Assembly (NCBI GenBank): GCA_018335755.1
Contig: JAGXRK010000001.1
Span: 310,001 to 374,000 of the forward strand
Direction of reading: 5' to 3'
DNA length: 64,000 bases
Source of the DNA: Ignavibacterium sp.
GTDB taxonomy: Bacteria > Bacteroidota > Ignavibacteria > Ignavibacteriales > Ignavibacteriaceae
The notes under the pieces are model-generated. The model was not told the DNA's origin. It made no database searches and worked only from the letters and a program-made list of their open reading frames with translations. Position numbers and translations under genes: made by a program. This document shows, in pieces, positions 1 through 8,414 of the stretch. Within the stretch, counting starts at the first letter, position 1, and the number at the start of each line of letters is the position of its first letter.

Positions 1-525
1 TAAAAGTACGGTTCTCAAAGAGGAAAAATCTCTTTCAATATCTTCAGTTGAATATAACATTTCATAGTCTTGCGGCCCTCCGGAATCTCTGCCTAATTGT
101 TCTTTATTGAACATTTCAAAAATTAGTGTACCATCCGGTTTTAATGAATTAATAATTTTCTTGTGTATTGAAGATCTTAATTCCGCAGGTTTATGGAAAA
201 ATATTAACGCAGAAGCATTATAGAAATTCTCTTTAAAGATGTAATCTTTAATATCACACACACTGTAATTGATTTTTACTCCATACTCGGTTGCGAGTTT
301 TTCAGCTTTTAATTTTGCAACAATACTTTGGTCAGTTGCCTCTACCTGCCAGCCTAGTCTTGCGGCAAAAACAGCGTTTCTTCCTTCACCTTCACCCGGC
401 AGCAGTATTTTTCCCGGTTTGAGCTTTTCAAGTTGCTCTTTAAAGAATTCATTAGGTTCCCTGCCATAAATAAACTCTTGAGTTGAATATCTCTCATCCC
501 AGAAATTATTATTGTATTGAGTCAT
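1..525 (-). CDS. Class I SAM-dependent methyltransferase (partial, C-terminus beyond window)
   Basis: The frame opens at an ATG at 525-523 and runs without a stop to base 1, so the C-terminal part lies outside the window. The start MTQYNNNFWDERYSTQEFIY and the following GREPNEFF resemble the TehB/thiopurine-type small methyltransferases (NxFWDxRY near the N-terminus). The glycine-rich SAM motif reads LLPGEGEGRNAVFAA, followed by an acidic residue ending strand beta-2 (WQVEATD). Such enzymes transfer a methyl group from SAM to a small thiol, halide or chalcogen substrate; the substrate cannot be told here. The gene diverges from the polyketide operon at 640 across 114 bases that contain a palindrome, so the two may share regulation. 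Family assignment is fairly sure, substrate unknown. Confidence 0.75.
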   Translation of the reverse strand, partial: MTQYNNNFWDERYSTQEFIYGREPNEFFKEQLEKLKPGKILLPGEGEGRNAVFAARLGWQVEATDQSIVAKLKAEKLATEYGVKINYSVCDIKDYIFKENFYNASALIFFHKPAELRSSIHKKIINSLKPDGTLIFEMFNKEQLGRDSGGPQDYEMLYSTEDIERDFSSLRTVLL

Positions 526-545
526 TTAGTATTTTTGAATTCAAT

Positions 546-574
546 TTATTATTGACAAATTTAGTCAATTATAA
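546..574. promoter_or_regulatory. Candidate operator palindrome in divergent promoter
   Basis: TTATTATTGAC at 546-556 is mirrored by GTCAATTATAA at 564-574 (10 of 11 positions) across the 7-base spacer AAATTTA. It lies between the divergent methyltransferase (start 525) and type III polyketide synthase (start 640). Its size and symmetry suit a dimeric repressor. No regulator gene is adjacent, so the binding protein is unknown. Confidence 0.4.
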
Positions 575-639
575 ATGTATTTTGAAACCAATCAATCAGT
601 TCTTATGTTCTGATTAGAAATAAAATATATAAGGAAATT

Positions 640-1725
640 ATGTTAATTGACATTGCCACTGCTTCACCCCCATTTAAAGTTCAACAGGATTTTGCCGCAT
701 CAGAGTTAAAAAAGAGAATGGGAGGAACTTCAGCAATAAGCAGAATGATTGATATGGCTGCAAATCAGTCCGGAATTGATCACCGGTTTTTTGTTATCAG
801 GGACGGAGAGACAAACTCTGACGAAAAATTTTATACCAGGAAAGGAAATCATTTTTCTCCTGATACCAAATCCAGGATGAGTGAATATGAAAAATGGTCT
901 ATTGAATTAACTAAAAATGCCGTTAAAGATCTGGCTGAAAAAAATAAAATAGATTTTACTTCTATAGACAGGTTGATTACAATTTCCTGCACCGGGTTTT
1001 TTGCTCCCGGGCTAGATTATGAACTCATAAAAGAGTTTAATATCTCCCCAACTGTAAAAAGGACGAATATTGGATTTATGGGATGTGCAGCTTCTTTGAT
1101 TGGAGTAAACTCCGTGTGGGAAGCTATGAATAATAATCAAAGTGAAAACATACTTATGGTTTCAGTTGAACTTTGCAGTCTGCATCTTCAAACGGAACCT
1201 ACACGTGATAATATACTTGCCAATATGATATTCGCTGATGGTGCCGCAGCCGCATACTTTTCAAATAAAAAAAATGATGAAGCCCCTAAATTAGAAATTC
1301 AGTTTGCCGAATCATTCTTATTTGAAGAATCAGCAAAGTTTATGGGCTGGAAAATAGGTAACAACGGATTTGAGATGATGCTTTCATCAGAATTGCCTAA
1401 AATTATTTTAAATTCTGCAGCACCTAAGGCAATTGAAATACTAAATAAAAAAGGAATTACTGTAAATGAAGTAAAGCATTGGGCTTTGCATCCTGGCGGC
1501 AGGGCAATTTTAGATTCTTTGCAAAACGGGATTCACTTATCGGATGAGCAGTTAAAACCCTCAAGAGAAGTACTTAATAACTACGGCAATCTTTCTTCAG
1601 TATCAATTCTGTATGTGCTGAAAAGCATCTTAATTAGTCAGCAGTTAAAAAAGGATGACATCTGCTGTGCAATTGCATTCGGTCCGGGTTTAACTATGGA
1701 ATTAGTTCTATTTAAAGTTGTCTGA
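640..1725 (+). CDS. Type III polyketide synthase (chalcone/stilbene synthase family)
   Basis: This 361-residue protein has the usual length of a type III PKS, a homodimeric enzyme that loads an acyl-CoA starter on a cysteine and extends it with malonyl-CoA. The catalytic triad is visible: Cys149 in GFMGCAAS, His284 in HWALHPGG and Asn317 in YGNLSS. The family signature FGPGLTMEL is at 347-355. An upstream AAGGAA supports the ATG at 640. It is the first gene of a tight operon with a methyltransferase (2-base gap) and an FAD oxidoreductase. That order is seen in bacterial alkylresorcinol or alkylpyrone operons, where the later enzymes methylate and oxidise the product. Starter unit and product are inferred only by analogy; an aromatic starter cannot be excluded. 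Confidence 0.92.
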   Translation: MLIDIATASPPFKVQQDFAASELKKRMGGTSAISRMIDMAANQSGIDHRFFVIRDGETNSDEKFYTRKGNHFSPDTKSRMSEYEKWSIELTKNAVKDLAEKNKIDFTSIDRLITISCTGFFAPGLDYELIKEFNISPTVKRTNIGFMGCAASLIGVNSVWEAMNNNQSENILMVSVELCSLHLQTEPTRDNILANMIFADGAAAAYFSNKKNDEAPKLEIQFAESFLFEESAKFMGWKIGNNGFEMMLSSELPKIILNSAAPKAIEILNKKGITVNEVKHWALHPGGRAILDSLQNGIHLSDEQLKPSREVLNNYGNLSSVSILYVLKSILISQQLKKDDICCAIAFGPGLTMELVLFKVV

Positions 1726-1727
1726 TA

Positions 1728-2387
1728 ATGAAACGATCTTATGAACCTGAGTTGATGGATGATTTTTCAATTCAGGATGAACGAATTGATACTGCATTAA
1801 AGGAATTAAAAACTATTAATAATTATTTGGGAGGAGTATCAACAACAAAATCAGCATTAAACTATTTTATCGATTCCACTAATGAAATGCTCTCGGTAAT
1901 TGATGTCGGCTCAGCTACATCCGATAATCTGTTAGCTGCTAAAATATCTTTTCCCTCTCTTAAAATAATCTCCATCGATAAGAGTTTCCGATCTCTAAAA
2001 ATCCTTCCAAATTCAACTATTAAAATAAATTCTGACGCTTTTAATATTCCGATAAAAAACACTGAATGCGATGTGGTTCATCTATCTTTATTTTTACATC
2101 ACTTTAACGAAACAGATATAAAATTGCTGTTAGATGAATGTATGCGGATTTGCAGAAAAGGTATAATCATTAACGATCTTCAAAGATCTTATTTAGCTTT
2201 ACTTGGTATTAAAATATTAACAGGCTTATTTTCTAAAAGTGAATTAGTTAAGAACGATGCACCGCTATCAGTTAAAAGAGGATTTAAGAAAAATGATTTG
2301 GTCAGATTATTCGCCGAATGCGGGATAAGCAATTATTTTATGAAACGTAAATGGGCTTTCCGCTGGATGGTTGTTATTAATAAGTGA
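1728..2387 (+). CDS. SAM-dependent methyltransferase of the polyketide operon
   Basis: The 219-residue protein has a class I methyltransferase fold: motif I reads VIDVGSATSDN (about 58-68), followed by SIDKS (SAM ribose contact) and DVVHLSLFLHHF (about 112-123), typical of UbiE/Methyltransf_11 enzymes. It starts 2 bases after the synthase stop, and its stop overlaps the next start by one base, so the three genes are almost certainly co-transcribed and translationally coupled. By context it probably methylates the polyketide product or an intermediate. The exact acceptor atom is not inferable. The C-terminal third is rich in basic residues (KRGFKKND, MKRKWAFRW), perhaps for membrane association near a lipid-like substrate. 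Confidence 0.8.
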   Translation: MKRSYEPELMDDFSIQDERIDTALKELKTINNYLGGVSTTKSALNYFIDSTNEMLSVIDVGSATSDNLLAAKISFPSLKIISIDKSFRSLKILPNSTIKINSDAFNIPIKNTECDVVHLSLFLHHFNETDIKLLLDECMRICRKGIIINDLQRSYLALLGIKILTGLFSKSELVKNDAPLSVKRGFKKNDLVRLFAECGISNYFMKRKWAFRWMVVINK

Positions 2388-3553
2388 TGAAACAAGAAAC
2401 CGACATACTGATCATCGGCGGCGGTCCTGCCGGTTCAACAACCGCTCTTTATCTGTCAAAGCTTGGATATGCCATTACTCTTATTGAAAAGAAAAAATTT
2501 CCAAGGGAAACTCTGTGCGGAGAATTTCTCTCAAAGGAAGTCACAGATATTTTAAAAGAGCTTAACATCTTTCAGGAATTTATTTCGATGAAACCTAATC
2601 AACTTAAATCATTCAGAGCAATTAATGATTCGGGAACTGAATTACACTCGGATCTTAATTTTGAAGCTTATGCAATGAAGCGCTCTGTTTTTGATTCGCT
2701 TCTTCTGGAAAATGCTAAGAAACAAAATGTAAACGTTACTCAGCCCGCAATAGTAAAATCGGTTTCGAAAATAAACTCCGGTTTTATTTCTGAGATAGAA
2801 AATGAATCAGGGGAAACTGTAAATATAAAATCCAGACTTGTAGTTGCCGCGTACGGTAAGCAAAACCCTCTTGACAAAAAACTTGAAAGAAATTTTATCA
2901 ACAAAAAATCTTTGCTTAACGGAATAAAGTTTCATTTGCCTGTTGAACTATTAAAAGAAAAGTTTCCTGATGAAATTAGAATTTATACAAATGAAGGACT
3001 TTACTGCGGGATGAATCAGGTGAATGAATCAGAGATAACCGTTTGTTTTCTTGAGAACAGAAAAATAACAAGAATTCCTTCGCGTGAAAGATTAGCAGAA
3101 GTGATCGGATCAAATAAAAGTTTCAGGGATATTTTTTCTGACGAAGCAATAGGCTATATAAATTCTGCTAATGTTTATGGAACAGGAAACATTCATTTTG
3201 GGAAAAGGGAAGTGGTTGAGAACGGAATTATTATGGTCGGCGATTCTGCAAGAGTTATTGCCCCCTTAGCAGGTGACGGAATTGGCATGGCAATGGAATC
3301 AGCAAAAATTCTGTATGAGGTTTTAATCAAGTATAAATTAGTCGAGTCTGATATTCAAAAAATTTATCTGGATTATAAACAGCGATATGATAGAGTATTT
3401 AGTAAAAGATTAAAAACTGCGAGAATAATTCAGGGAATAATTCTTAATAAAAAATTAAGAAAGATAGGATTTACCTTTGCTGATAAATATCCCGCACTTC
3501 TTCCATATTTAATCAAGTTCACACGCAGCGGTACATCCGCACAAAACAGCTAA
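2387..3553 (+). CDS. FAD-dependent oxidoreductase (geranylgeranyl reductase-like)
   Basis: The N-terminus has a Rossmann FAD motif, DILIIGGGPAGSTTA, followed by the family motif FPRETLCGEFLS. A second FAD motif, GDSARVIAPLAGDGIGMAME, lies near residue 284. These features place it in the GGR/para-hydroxybenzoate hydroxylase group. I take the ATG at 2387, which overlaps the upstream TGA by one base (TGATG); a GTG at 2384 is the alternative. As the third gene of the type III PKS operon it most likely oxidises or hydroxylates the polyketide, as in other synthase-methyltransferase-oxidoreductase operons. It could instead reduce an isoprenoid chain. Function is inferred from family and context. Confidence 0.85.
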   Translation: MKQETDILIIGGGPAGSTTALYLSKLGYAITLIEKKKFPRETLCGEFLSKEVTDILKELNIFQEFISMKPNQLKSFRAINDSGTELHSDLNFEAYAMKRSVFDSLLLENAKKQNVNVTQPAIVKSVSKINSGFISEIENESGETVNIKSRLVVAAYGKQNPLDKKLERNFINKKSLLNGIKFHLPVELLKEKFPDEIRIYTNEGLYCGMNQVNESEITVCFLENRKITRIPSRERLAEVIGSNKSFRDIFSDEAIGYINSANVYGTGNIHFGKREVVENGIIMVGDSARVIAPLAGDGIGMAMESAKILYEVLIKYKLVESDIQKIYLDYKQRYDRVFSKRLKTARIIQGIILNKKLRKIGFTFADKYPALLPYLIKFTRSGTSAQNS

Positions 3554-3714
3554 TAATAATTGACCGGTTTTCACGGACTAATCCGCAATAAAACATTTAG
3601 ATTTAGAGTAAAAACTAATAAACTAAGTCAAGGTTTGGACCTTGACTGCCAGATAAAATATGACTGAAACCGCTTTTAATATTTAGTTATATTTACAGTG
3701 AAAAAAAATCGGTT

Positions 3715-4095
3715 ATGAAAATGAATGTTAACATTAAAAATCTGCAAAAATTTATTGTCGTTGGTGACAGAGTATTAGTTCGACCGCAGGAGGATTCTAA
3801 TAAAACTACAAGCGGACTTTATCTGCCGGCAGGTGTAGCTGAAAAGGAAAGAATACAAAGCGGCTATGTTATTAAGGTCGGACCCGGTTATGCTACCGCT
3901 ACTGCCAATGAAGATGAAATGTGGAAGCAAACCGATGAACAGGTTAAATATATACCTCTTCAGGCTAGGGAAGGAGACCTGGCAATTTTTCTCCGGAAAG
4001 AAGCATTTGAAATTGAATTTGAAAAAGAAAAATTTTTAATAGTGCCCAACCAGGCAATACTGCTGCTGATACGCAACGATGATTTTGCAATTTAA
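3715..4095 (+). CDS. GroES-like (cpn10-fold) protein without adjacent groEL
   Basis: The 126-residue protein keeps the cpn10 core: VGDRVLVRP near the N-terminus, TTSGLYLP (the position of the mobile loop), SGYVIKVGPG, and a C-terminal VPNQAILLLIR in place of the usual D-I-L-A-I/V strand. It is about 30 residues longer than GroES (about 95) because of an insertion around ATANEDEMWKQTDEQVKY. No GroEL gene is adjacent. Such solitary co-chaperone GroES family proteins occur widely in Bacteroidota next to housekeeping groESL. Whether it binds GroEL is unknown. It stands alone between the PKS operon and a bidirectional terminator at 4105-4126. There is no obvious Shine-Dalgarno; ATG codons at 3715 and 3721 are both usable. 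Confidence 0.8.
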   Translation: MKMNVNIKNLQKFIVVGDRVLVRPQEDSNKTTSGLYLPAGVAEKERIQSGYVIKVGPGYATATANEDEMWKQTDEQVKYIPLQAREGDLAIFLRKEAFEIEFEKEKFLIVPNQAILLLIRNDDFAI

Positions 4096-4104
4096 AATAA
4101 AGAA

Positions 4105-4126
4105 GCCCTCGAAAGAGGGCTTTTTT
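4105..4126. terminator. Rho-independent terminator, probably bidirectional
   Basis: GCCCTC (4105-4110), loop GAAA and GAGGGC (4115-4120) are followed by six T on the plus strand. It ends the GroES-like gene. On the minus strand the same stem is followed by TTCTTTATTTT, so it may also end the pilin-like gene whose stop is at 4142. Confidence 0.85.
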
Positions 4127-4141
4127 ACTAGTTAAGTTCTG

Positions 4142-5158
4142 TTATTCCCACCAGCTAAGAATTTTAAATCGTCTTGCTTTCATTAAACTGGCTATATGAT
4201 CAAGAGCTTCCTGGCTATACAGACACTTAAAGTTACCATTTGATATTTCAAGGTCTGCGCTGGTTCCCGCAATAACCATTGCTCCATAAAGTTTACCATT
4301 ACCATTCAGTTGTGTAGTAATTTTAGAGTCTTTATAGGCTATAATAAGTCCTCTGTAAGTAAAATTACCATTTATCTTAAGGTTTCCATTTACTACAAGA
4401 ATTCCGCATCCCTCAAGGCTTGAGTTGAAATGAATATCACCATTAACAAAAGTAGTTTTTGGGTTAGTCTTTGTTCCTAAGTTACTGATTTTACTTAGGT
4501 CAGTAGATGAATTAATTATGATATCAGGATTACTTTCCACGTCGAGAGCATACTGTGTCCAATCCATTCCAGTGGTAACTGATTGAACGCTTGGTTCTCC
4601 TCCGGATCCCACTATATCTGCTGCACCTTTGATACTTGAAGTAATAGTGCTTATCTGTGACGCATCATCAACAGCGATTCCTGGTAAGTCGTTACCATTG
4701 TTTAATATGTTACCATCTATGCTATGATCGTATCCGCTTACTGTAATATTTCCATTGATCTTTACACCATCGATAGCATCAGTAGCAATATACATAGCAC
4801 CGGATACTGCAAAAGGATCTAATTTATCAGCAGCGGCTTCTACAACGGATGTATGAGTAACTCCCATAAAAGTTGCCGTTGAAGTTACCATTACAGTATC
4901 TCCTGTACTTATATGGATATTATAGGTTCCGTTAAAAAGACTATTACCGTTAAAAGATTTACCCTGCATAGACAAATCTGCTTTTAACTTTTCAAGGTAT
5001 ATTTCCACACCTGAGTTAGCAATAAGCCGGGCTTGTGTCTGTTCAAACATATTCATTGTAGTTGATAAGTTTTCTTTAGAATTAGCATTAAGCTTGAGAA
5101 TAAAGAAAGCTACAATAACCGACATTCCCATTACGATGATAAGTGAACTTTTTCCCAT
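4142..5158 (-). CDS. PilX-like pilus assembly protein, second module copy
   Basis: I place the start at the ATG at 5158-5156, which overlaps the upstream TAA by one base (TAATG); a longer frame to 5191 would overlap the upstream gene. The protein then has about 338 residues. It opens with one hydrophobic segment (MGKSSLIIVMGMSVIVAFFI), then a helix with FEQTQARLIANSGVEIYL, the pattern of PilX N-terminal domains (membrane helix, then QAxxxAxSGxE). The C-terminal half is a chain of short repeated strands (VNGDIHFNSSLEGCGILVV, LKINGNFTYRGLIIAY, LNGNGKLYGAMVIAG), as in the repetitive beta domain of PilX-related proteins. It is the last gene of the second three-gene module and the counterpart of 6550-7788. 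No GFTLIE-type prepilin site is present. Confidence 0.6.
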   Translation of the reverse strand: MGKSSLIIVMGMSVIVAFFILKLNANSKENLSTTMNMFEQTQARLIANSGVEIYLEKLKADLSMQGKSFNGNSLFNGTYNIHISTGDTVMVTSTATFMGVTHTSVVEAAADKLDPFAVSGAMYIATDAIDGVKINGNITVSGYDHSIDGNILNNGNDLPGIAVDDASQISTITSSIKGAADIVGSGGEPSVQSVTTGMDWTQYALDVESNPDIIINSSTDLSKISNLGTKTNPKTTFVNGDIHFNSSLEGCGILVVNGNLKINGNFTYRGLIIAYKDSKITTQLNGNGKLYGAMVIAGTSADLEISNGNFKCLYSQEALDHIASLMKARRFKILSWWE

Positions 5159-5745
5159 TATATATTCCTCGGATAAATTGTTAATTCCCAATAAGTAAAT
5201 ACGGTTGTATCAGCCTGTCCGGTAACGTAGTTTGTTAAAGCGTCTTGGGGCTCAACCCAGAATTCTGCTTTAATATATCTGATGCTATCCAGATTTGCTG
5301 TAGTATTTCCCTGTGCGTTCATATATGAAAATTTAAGGTCAACTAAGCCAAGAGAGGAACCGCCAGTTGTATCTGTATTGTTTACCACCCTGTACAATAT
5401 TTTATCTCTAAGATTCGTTGTACCTGTTGATTCTGTTGAATCTCCAAGAAAGTATTCAACCATATCAATCGTTCCATATCCGCCAGTACCCGGTGCATCA
5501 AGCTCAGCAAAAAACTTAATTCTTTGAGGCTGAGCAGTAATCATTGAAGTAGTATCCCGCTTGTAGCCAATCTTTCTTAAGTCGTAATTTAAAATTTCAG
5601 CTAATGTTTTAACGTTTTGCTGGAGCTTCAATTCATTGTCTGAATAGTAATTTGCATTAGATGCGAAGATATTCAGTTTTAAAACCATCAGGAGAATCAT
5701 TCCTCCAATTATTGATGAACCTAAAATGTCTAATAGTATATTCAT
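5158..5745 (-). CDS. PilW-like minor pilin-family protein, second module copy
   Basis: This 195-residue protein begins MNILLDILGSSIIGGMILLM, a membrane helix without a basic leader or GFTLIE cleavage motif. It continues with LKLQQNVKTLAEILNYDLRKIGY, matching the LQxxxxxxxxxxxxDxRxxGY pattern of PilW minor pilins. The rest is a beta-rich extracellular-type domain. Its paralogue is at 7797-8405: both share I-IGG, LKLQQN/LSLQQN, DLRKIGY/DFRKIGY and the RDK/RFLYRVVN segment. The gene lies 2 bases downstream of the PilV-like gene and overlaps the PilX-like gene by one base, so all three are co-translated. It probably sits in the inner membrane or a pseudopilus; the role is inferred from family resemblance only. 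Confidence 0.6.
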   Translation of the reverse strand: MNILLDILGSSIIGGMILLMVLKLNIFASNANYYSDNELKLQQNVKTLAEILNYDLRKIGYKRDTTSMITAQPQRIKFFAELDAPGTGGYGTIDMVEYFLGDSTESTGTTNLRDKILYRVVNNTDTTGGSSLGLVDLKFSYMNAQGNTTANLDSIRYIKAEFWVEPQDALTNYVTGQADTTVFTYWELTIYPRNI

Positions 5746-5747
5746 TG

Positions 5748-6260
5748 TTAAACCACTTTAGAATGTAAGGTGAAAATGAATGATAGTACAACCGGATTTG
5801 AAAGGTAATCACTTGTAACTGTAACTTGTACTCTTTTAAAGAAAGTCGGCTGACTGCTGACGAAATTCTGATTATTTGCCAGTACATAATTTACTATAAC
5901 TGAAACATTATAGCCTTCTGCGTGAGGAAGCGAGACCGGTTTGTTATAACCATGGAAATCATCAATATCATTCCATGTTGATGGATCATTTGCAGATTCA
6001 CCCGGATCTTTTCCTCCGCCGAAATTAGCATTTGGAGATAATTCTTCAGGATTTATTGAACGGAAAATCACTGTTTCGTGATCAAATGCTTTCTGCTTAA
6101 TCTCTTCAATCATATCATCTGCAAGAGAAAAAGCTGTTAGATAAACTTTATTCTCAACTTCAAGTGTCATATTCTGAAGTACAGATGAATTAAATCTTAA
6201 TGAGATAAGAGAAAAAAGTGCAATTGAACCTATGGCTAAGAAGGACTGTATACTGCTCAT
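5748..6260 (-). CDS. PilV-like minor pilin-family protein, second module copy
   Basis: First gene of the second module, 170 residues. The N-terminus MSSIQSFLAIGSIALFSLIS is one hydrophobic helix, followed by LRFNSSVLQ and a helix with LADDMIEEIKQKAFDHET. The C-terminus KRVQVTVTSDYLSNPVVLSF is a beta hairpin like those that close PilV-type pilins. It aligns with the protein at 8415-8897 through SLLAIG/SFLAIG, LRxN, KLAFDE/KAFDHE, DDFDDYHGH/NDIDDFHGY and SSDFSRDTLEL/TSDYLSNPVVL. A promoter must lie in the 289 bases upstream (6261-6549), because a minus-strand terminator at 6486-6524 separates this module from the first copy. No prepilin peptidase motif is seen. Function is inferred. Confidence 0.55.
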   Translation of the reverse strand: MSSIQSFLAIGSIALFSLISLRFNSSVLQNMTLEVENKVYLTAFSLADDMIEEIKQKAFDHETVIFRSINPEELSPNANFGGGKDPGESANDPSTWNDIDDFHGYNKPVSLPHAEGYNVSVIVNYVLANNQNFVSSQPTFFKRVQVTVTSDYLSNPVVLSFIFTLHSKVV

Positions 6261-6485
6261 AATATAAAATTACTTAACTGTAAAAAAATTTAACTTACTT
6301 TGTACAATACGTGTGCCAAGCAGCAAATAGTTGTTAGTGGGCAAATAATGAAAAATACTTTGTAAAATATATTGTAATCCACGTTTTTTCTGTTTCTTTA
6401 TCAGAATGATGCAACTTTAAGATTTGTAAAAAAGTAATAAAAATGTTGCAAGTAAAAATTACCTGTTGGAATGTTTGCTATGGGT

Positions 6486-6524
6486 AAAAAAGGTGCCAAC
6501 CTGGAATTGCTTATCAGGTTGGCA
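6486..6524 (-). terminator. Rho-independent terminator after first pilin-like module
   Basis: On the minus strand TGCCAACCTG (6524-6515) pairs with CAGGTTGGCA (6503-6494) over an 11-base loop, then a run of six T (6491-6486). It follows the PilX-like gene ending at 6550 and separates the two modules into transcription units. The rest of the 6261-6549 gap shows only AT-rich sequence expected to hold the second module's promoter. Confidence 0.85.
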
Positions 6525-6549
6525 ATAAGAAAAGTTCTAACAAAAAATA

Positions 6550-7788
6550 TTATTCATACCAGGAAACAATTTCAAAACCACCTGTTCCCGGATAAAATGG
6601 GGGCGAAGCGAATCCTAATCTTTCATCGTACCTGTAATTTTTTGCAAAGCCGCTTAAATATACTCCTGTTCCGCTATTGAATGTACCAACTGCCTTACGA
6701 ATATTTTGCTGTATTCCACCTAAAAGGTTCAGGTTACCGCTTACAGGTCTGCCTGAATGATTTTCAGCCCCAAACCCTTCATCCTGCACAAGAATAGACG
6801 CGTGAATATTGATATCAGTATAATTTGGAGGAGCATCGGTTATAAGAACTTGCTTCTGTGCAATTATTCCCAATAAGTCCGTAGAAGCCGGATTAATTCT
6901 GGGATCAGTTTCATACACAATATCGCCGTCGAGATAAACTGAACCTCTGGGGCTGGTAGTTCCTGAAACAGCTAAACTATAAGCACCCCTGATTGTTCCC
7001 TTCATTCTTACAGTACCATTTTCCACAAATATAAGCCCATTTGGTGCAACCGTTGGTAAATGTAAAGTATCAAAAGGTAAAGTAGTGTTATATCTGAAAA
7101 GCAGGTTATCATTTTCAAATTGCATATAGACCGTGCTTTTACCTGCCTCATTTCCGTCAAAATATAAACCGCCGGCAAGAGAGGGCGCCTTTAATGATGT
7201 AACGGCGTCAAGCGGTATTTCAACATTAACACCGTTTTGATACCCCTTGTGAAAGTAGGGCGCATCGAGGGCCGCACTTGTAAAATGTTGAATTCCTAGT
7301 TTAGAACTTGCTGAGCCCATGAAAGTAGGTTTTCTATACGCCCTTAATATATCCTGAGTATGAAACGGACCCCATACAGTATCTTTATCCGTCCACCAGA
7401 TATTACTACCTTCACTAACTGAGTAATATGCAAATGAGGCAAAATTACGCGGGGCAATAATTACCCTTACATTACTCGTTTTACCATTAAAGGAACCGAC
7501 AGATTCAATTTGGCGGATATTTTTAAAGGCATCAAGAATCGTAACAGAAACATTCATAGTACCATTCTGGTATGGCTGATTATAGCCGTCAGTCCATGTA
7601 GGGTTTGTAAAAACTGAATTAGCAGCCAGATTTGCTCCGCTGACTGCGATATTGTATGCGGTTGTTTCATTAAAATAATCAACATAATTATCAGTCATTT
7701 GTCCGGAAACCCCATGAAAATTATTTGCAACCACAAGGAACAACATACTGAAGCCCATCATAAGTAATAGTATTGCCTTGCCGCTCAT
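6550..7788 (-). CDS. PilX/DUF4900-like pilus assembly protein, first module copy
   Basis: The start is the ATG at 7788-7786 (MSGKAILLLM), preceded by AGGAGAAAAA; an upstream in-frame ATG at 7842 would overlap the preceding gene. About 412 residues: one membrane helix, a helical segment ending FNETTAYNIAVSGANLAANS (PilX-type AxxxAxSGAxLA), a small beta domain, then a long beta-rich region with FASFAYYSVSEGSNIWWTD and GPFHTQDILRA, which I recognise as the DUF4900 pattern found behind PilX N-terminal domains. The C-terminal part repeats short strands (GLYFDGNEAG, GLIFVENGTV, GSVYLDGDIVYETDP). It is the third gene of the module, 8 bases after the PilW-like gene. Probable role: surface or periplasmic component of a pilus-like or type II-like apparatus; not proven. 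Confidence 0.6.
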   Translation of the reverse strand: MSGKAILLLMMGFSMLFLVVANNFHGVSGQMTDNYVDYFNETTAYNIAVSGANLAANSVFTNPTWTDGYNQPYQNGTMNVSVTILDAFKNIRQIESVGSFNGKTSNVRVIIAPRNFASFAYYSVSEGSNIWWTDKDTVWGPFHTQDILRAYRKPTFMGSASSKLGIQHFTSAALDAPYFHKGYQNGVNVEIPLDAVTSLKAPSLAGGLYFDGNEAGKSTVYMQFENDNLLFRYNTTLPFDTLHLPTVAPNGLIFVENGTVRMKGTIRGAYSLAVSGTTSPRGSVYLDGDIVYETDPRINPASTDLLGIIAQKQVLITDAPPNYTDINIHASILVQDEGFGAENHSGRPVSGNLNLLGGIQQNIRKAVGTFNSGTGVYLSGFAKNYRYDERLGFASPPFYPGTGGFEIVSWYE

Positions 7789-7796
7789 TTTTTCTC

Positions 7797-8405
7797 CTAT
7801 CTGTATTGTAAATTTCTTGATGCTAATCTTATTTGCCGCCAAAAAGCAGAGGAATATTTTTCATCATAAGCCTGAACATTTTCAACCTTAATGTTAATCT
7901 CCATTGAAGCAATAAGTGAGGGGGCTATTATTGGTAAGGTAAGAGGTGTTCCTAATGCATCGAAGTAAGTCATAAAAAATTCAGTAACTCCAAGATTAAC
8001 TCCAACAGGAGCTTCACTGTTTACAACCCTGTACAAAAATCTGTCCCGGGGGTTTGGAGTCGAAGCGAGTTCAGAAACCGGTCCAAGATAATAGTGAATA
8101 ACATCCATAACACCATCATTATTGATATCGGCATAAAACTTAATGCTGGAAGAATCTGCTTCAAAAATTGGCATATTGGATAGAGGATTAGCTCGCCAGC
8201 TTTCCCAATCTTTAGAATAACCTATTTTCCTAAAATCACTTTCCATAATTTGAGCTATGGTAACAAGGTTCTGCTGCAGTGAAAGTTCACCGCTGTAATT
8301 ATAGGTTTTTTCAGCAGCAGAATCGCTTAATCTTAAAACAATTGTTAATAGTATTCCGCCAATAATGACCGATGCTAAAATATCTAGTATTGTACTGAAA
8401 CCCAT
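7797..8405 (-). CDS. PilW-like minor pilin-family protein, first module copy
   Basis: A 202-residue protein starting MGFSTILDILASVIIGGILL. It resembles a pilin N-terminus, but the usual GF(T/S)LIE becomes GFSTILD, with Asp instead of Glu, no basic leader and a shifted spacing. LSLQQNLVTIAQIMESDFRKIGY follows (PilW signature), then a segment with ADINNDGVMDVIHYYLG, where DINNDGVMD looks like a Ca-binding or dockerin-like loop, and RDRFLYRVVN. It is paralogous to 5158-5745. It sits 9 bases downstream of the PilV-like gene and 8 upstream of the PilX-like gene. Whether the leader is processed by a prepilin peptidase is an open question. Confidence 0.6.
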   Translation of the reverse strand: MGFSTILDILASVIIGGILLTIVLRLSDSAAEKTYNYSGELSLQQNLVTIAQIMESDFRKIGYSKDWESWRANPLSNMPIFEADSSSIKFYADINNDGVMDVIHYYLGPVSELASTPNPRDRFLYRVVNSEAPVGVNLGVTEFFMTYFDALGTPLTLPIIAPSLIASMEINIKVENVQAYDEKYSSAFWRQIRLASRNLQYR

Positions 8406-8414
8406 AATAATCTC

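Noticed and set aside
551-575. TTGACA at 552-557 as a sigma-70 -35 box
   Set aside because: No TATAAT-like box at proper spacing; the bases are better explained as half of the palindrome, and this lineage often uses different promoter consensus.
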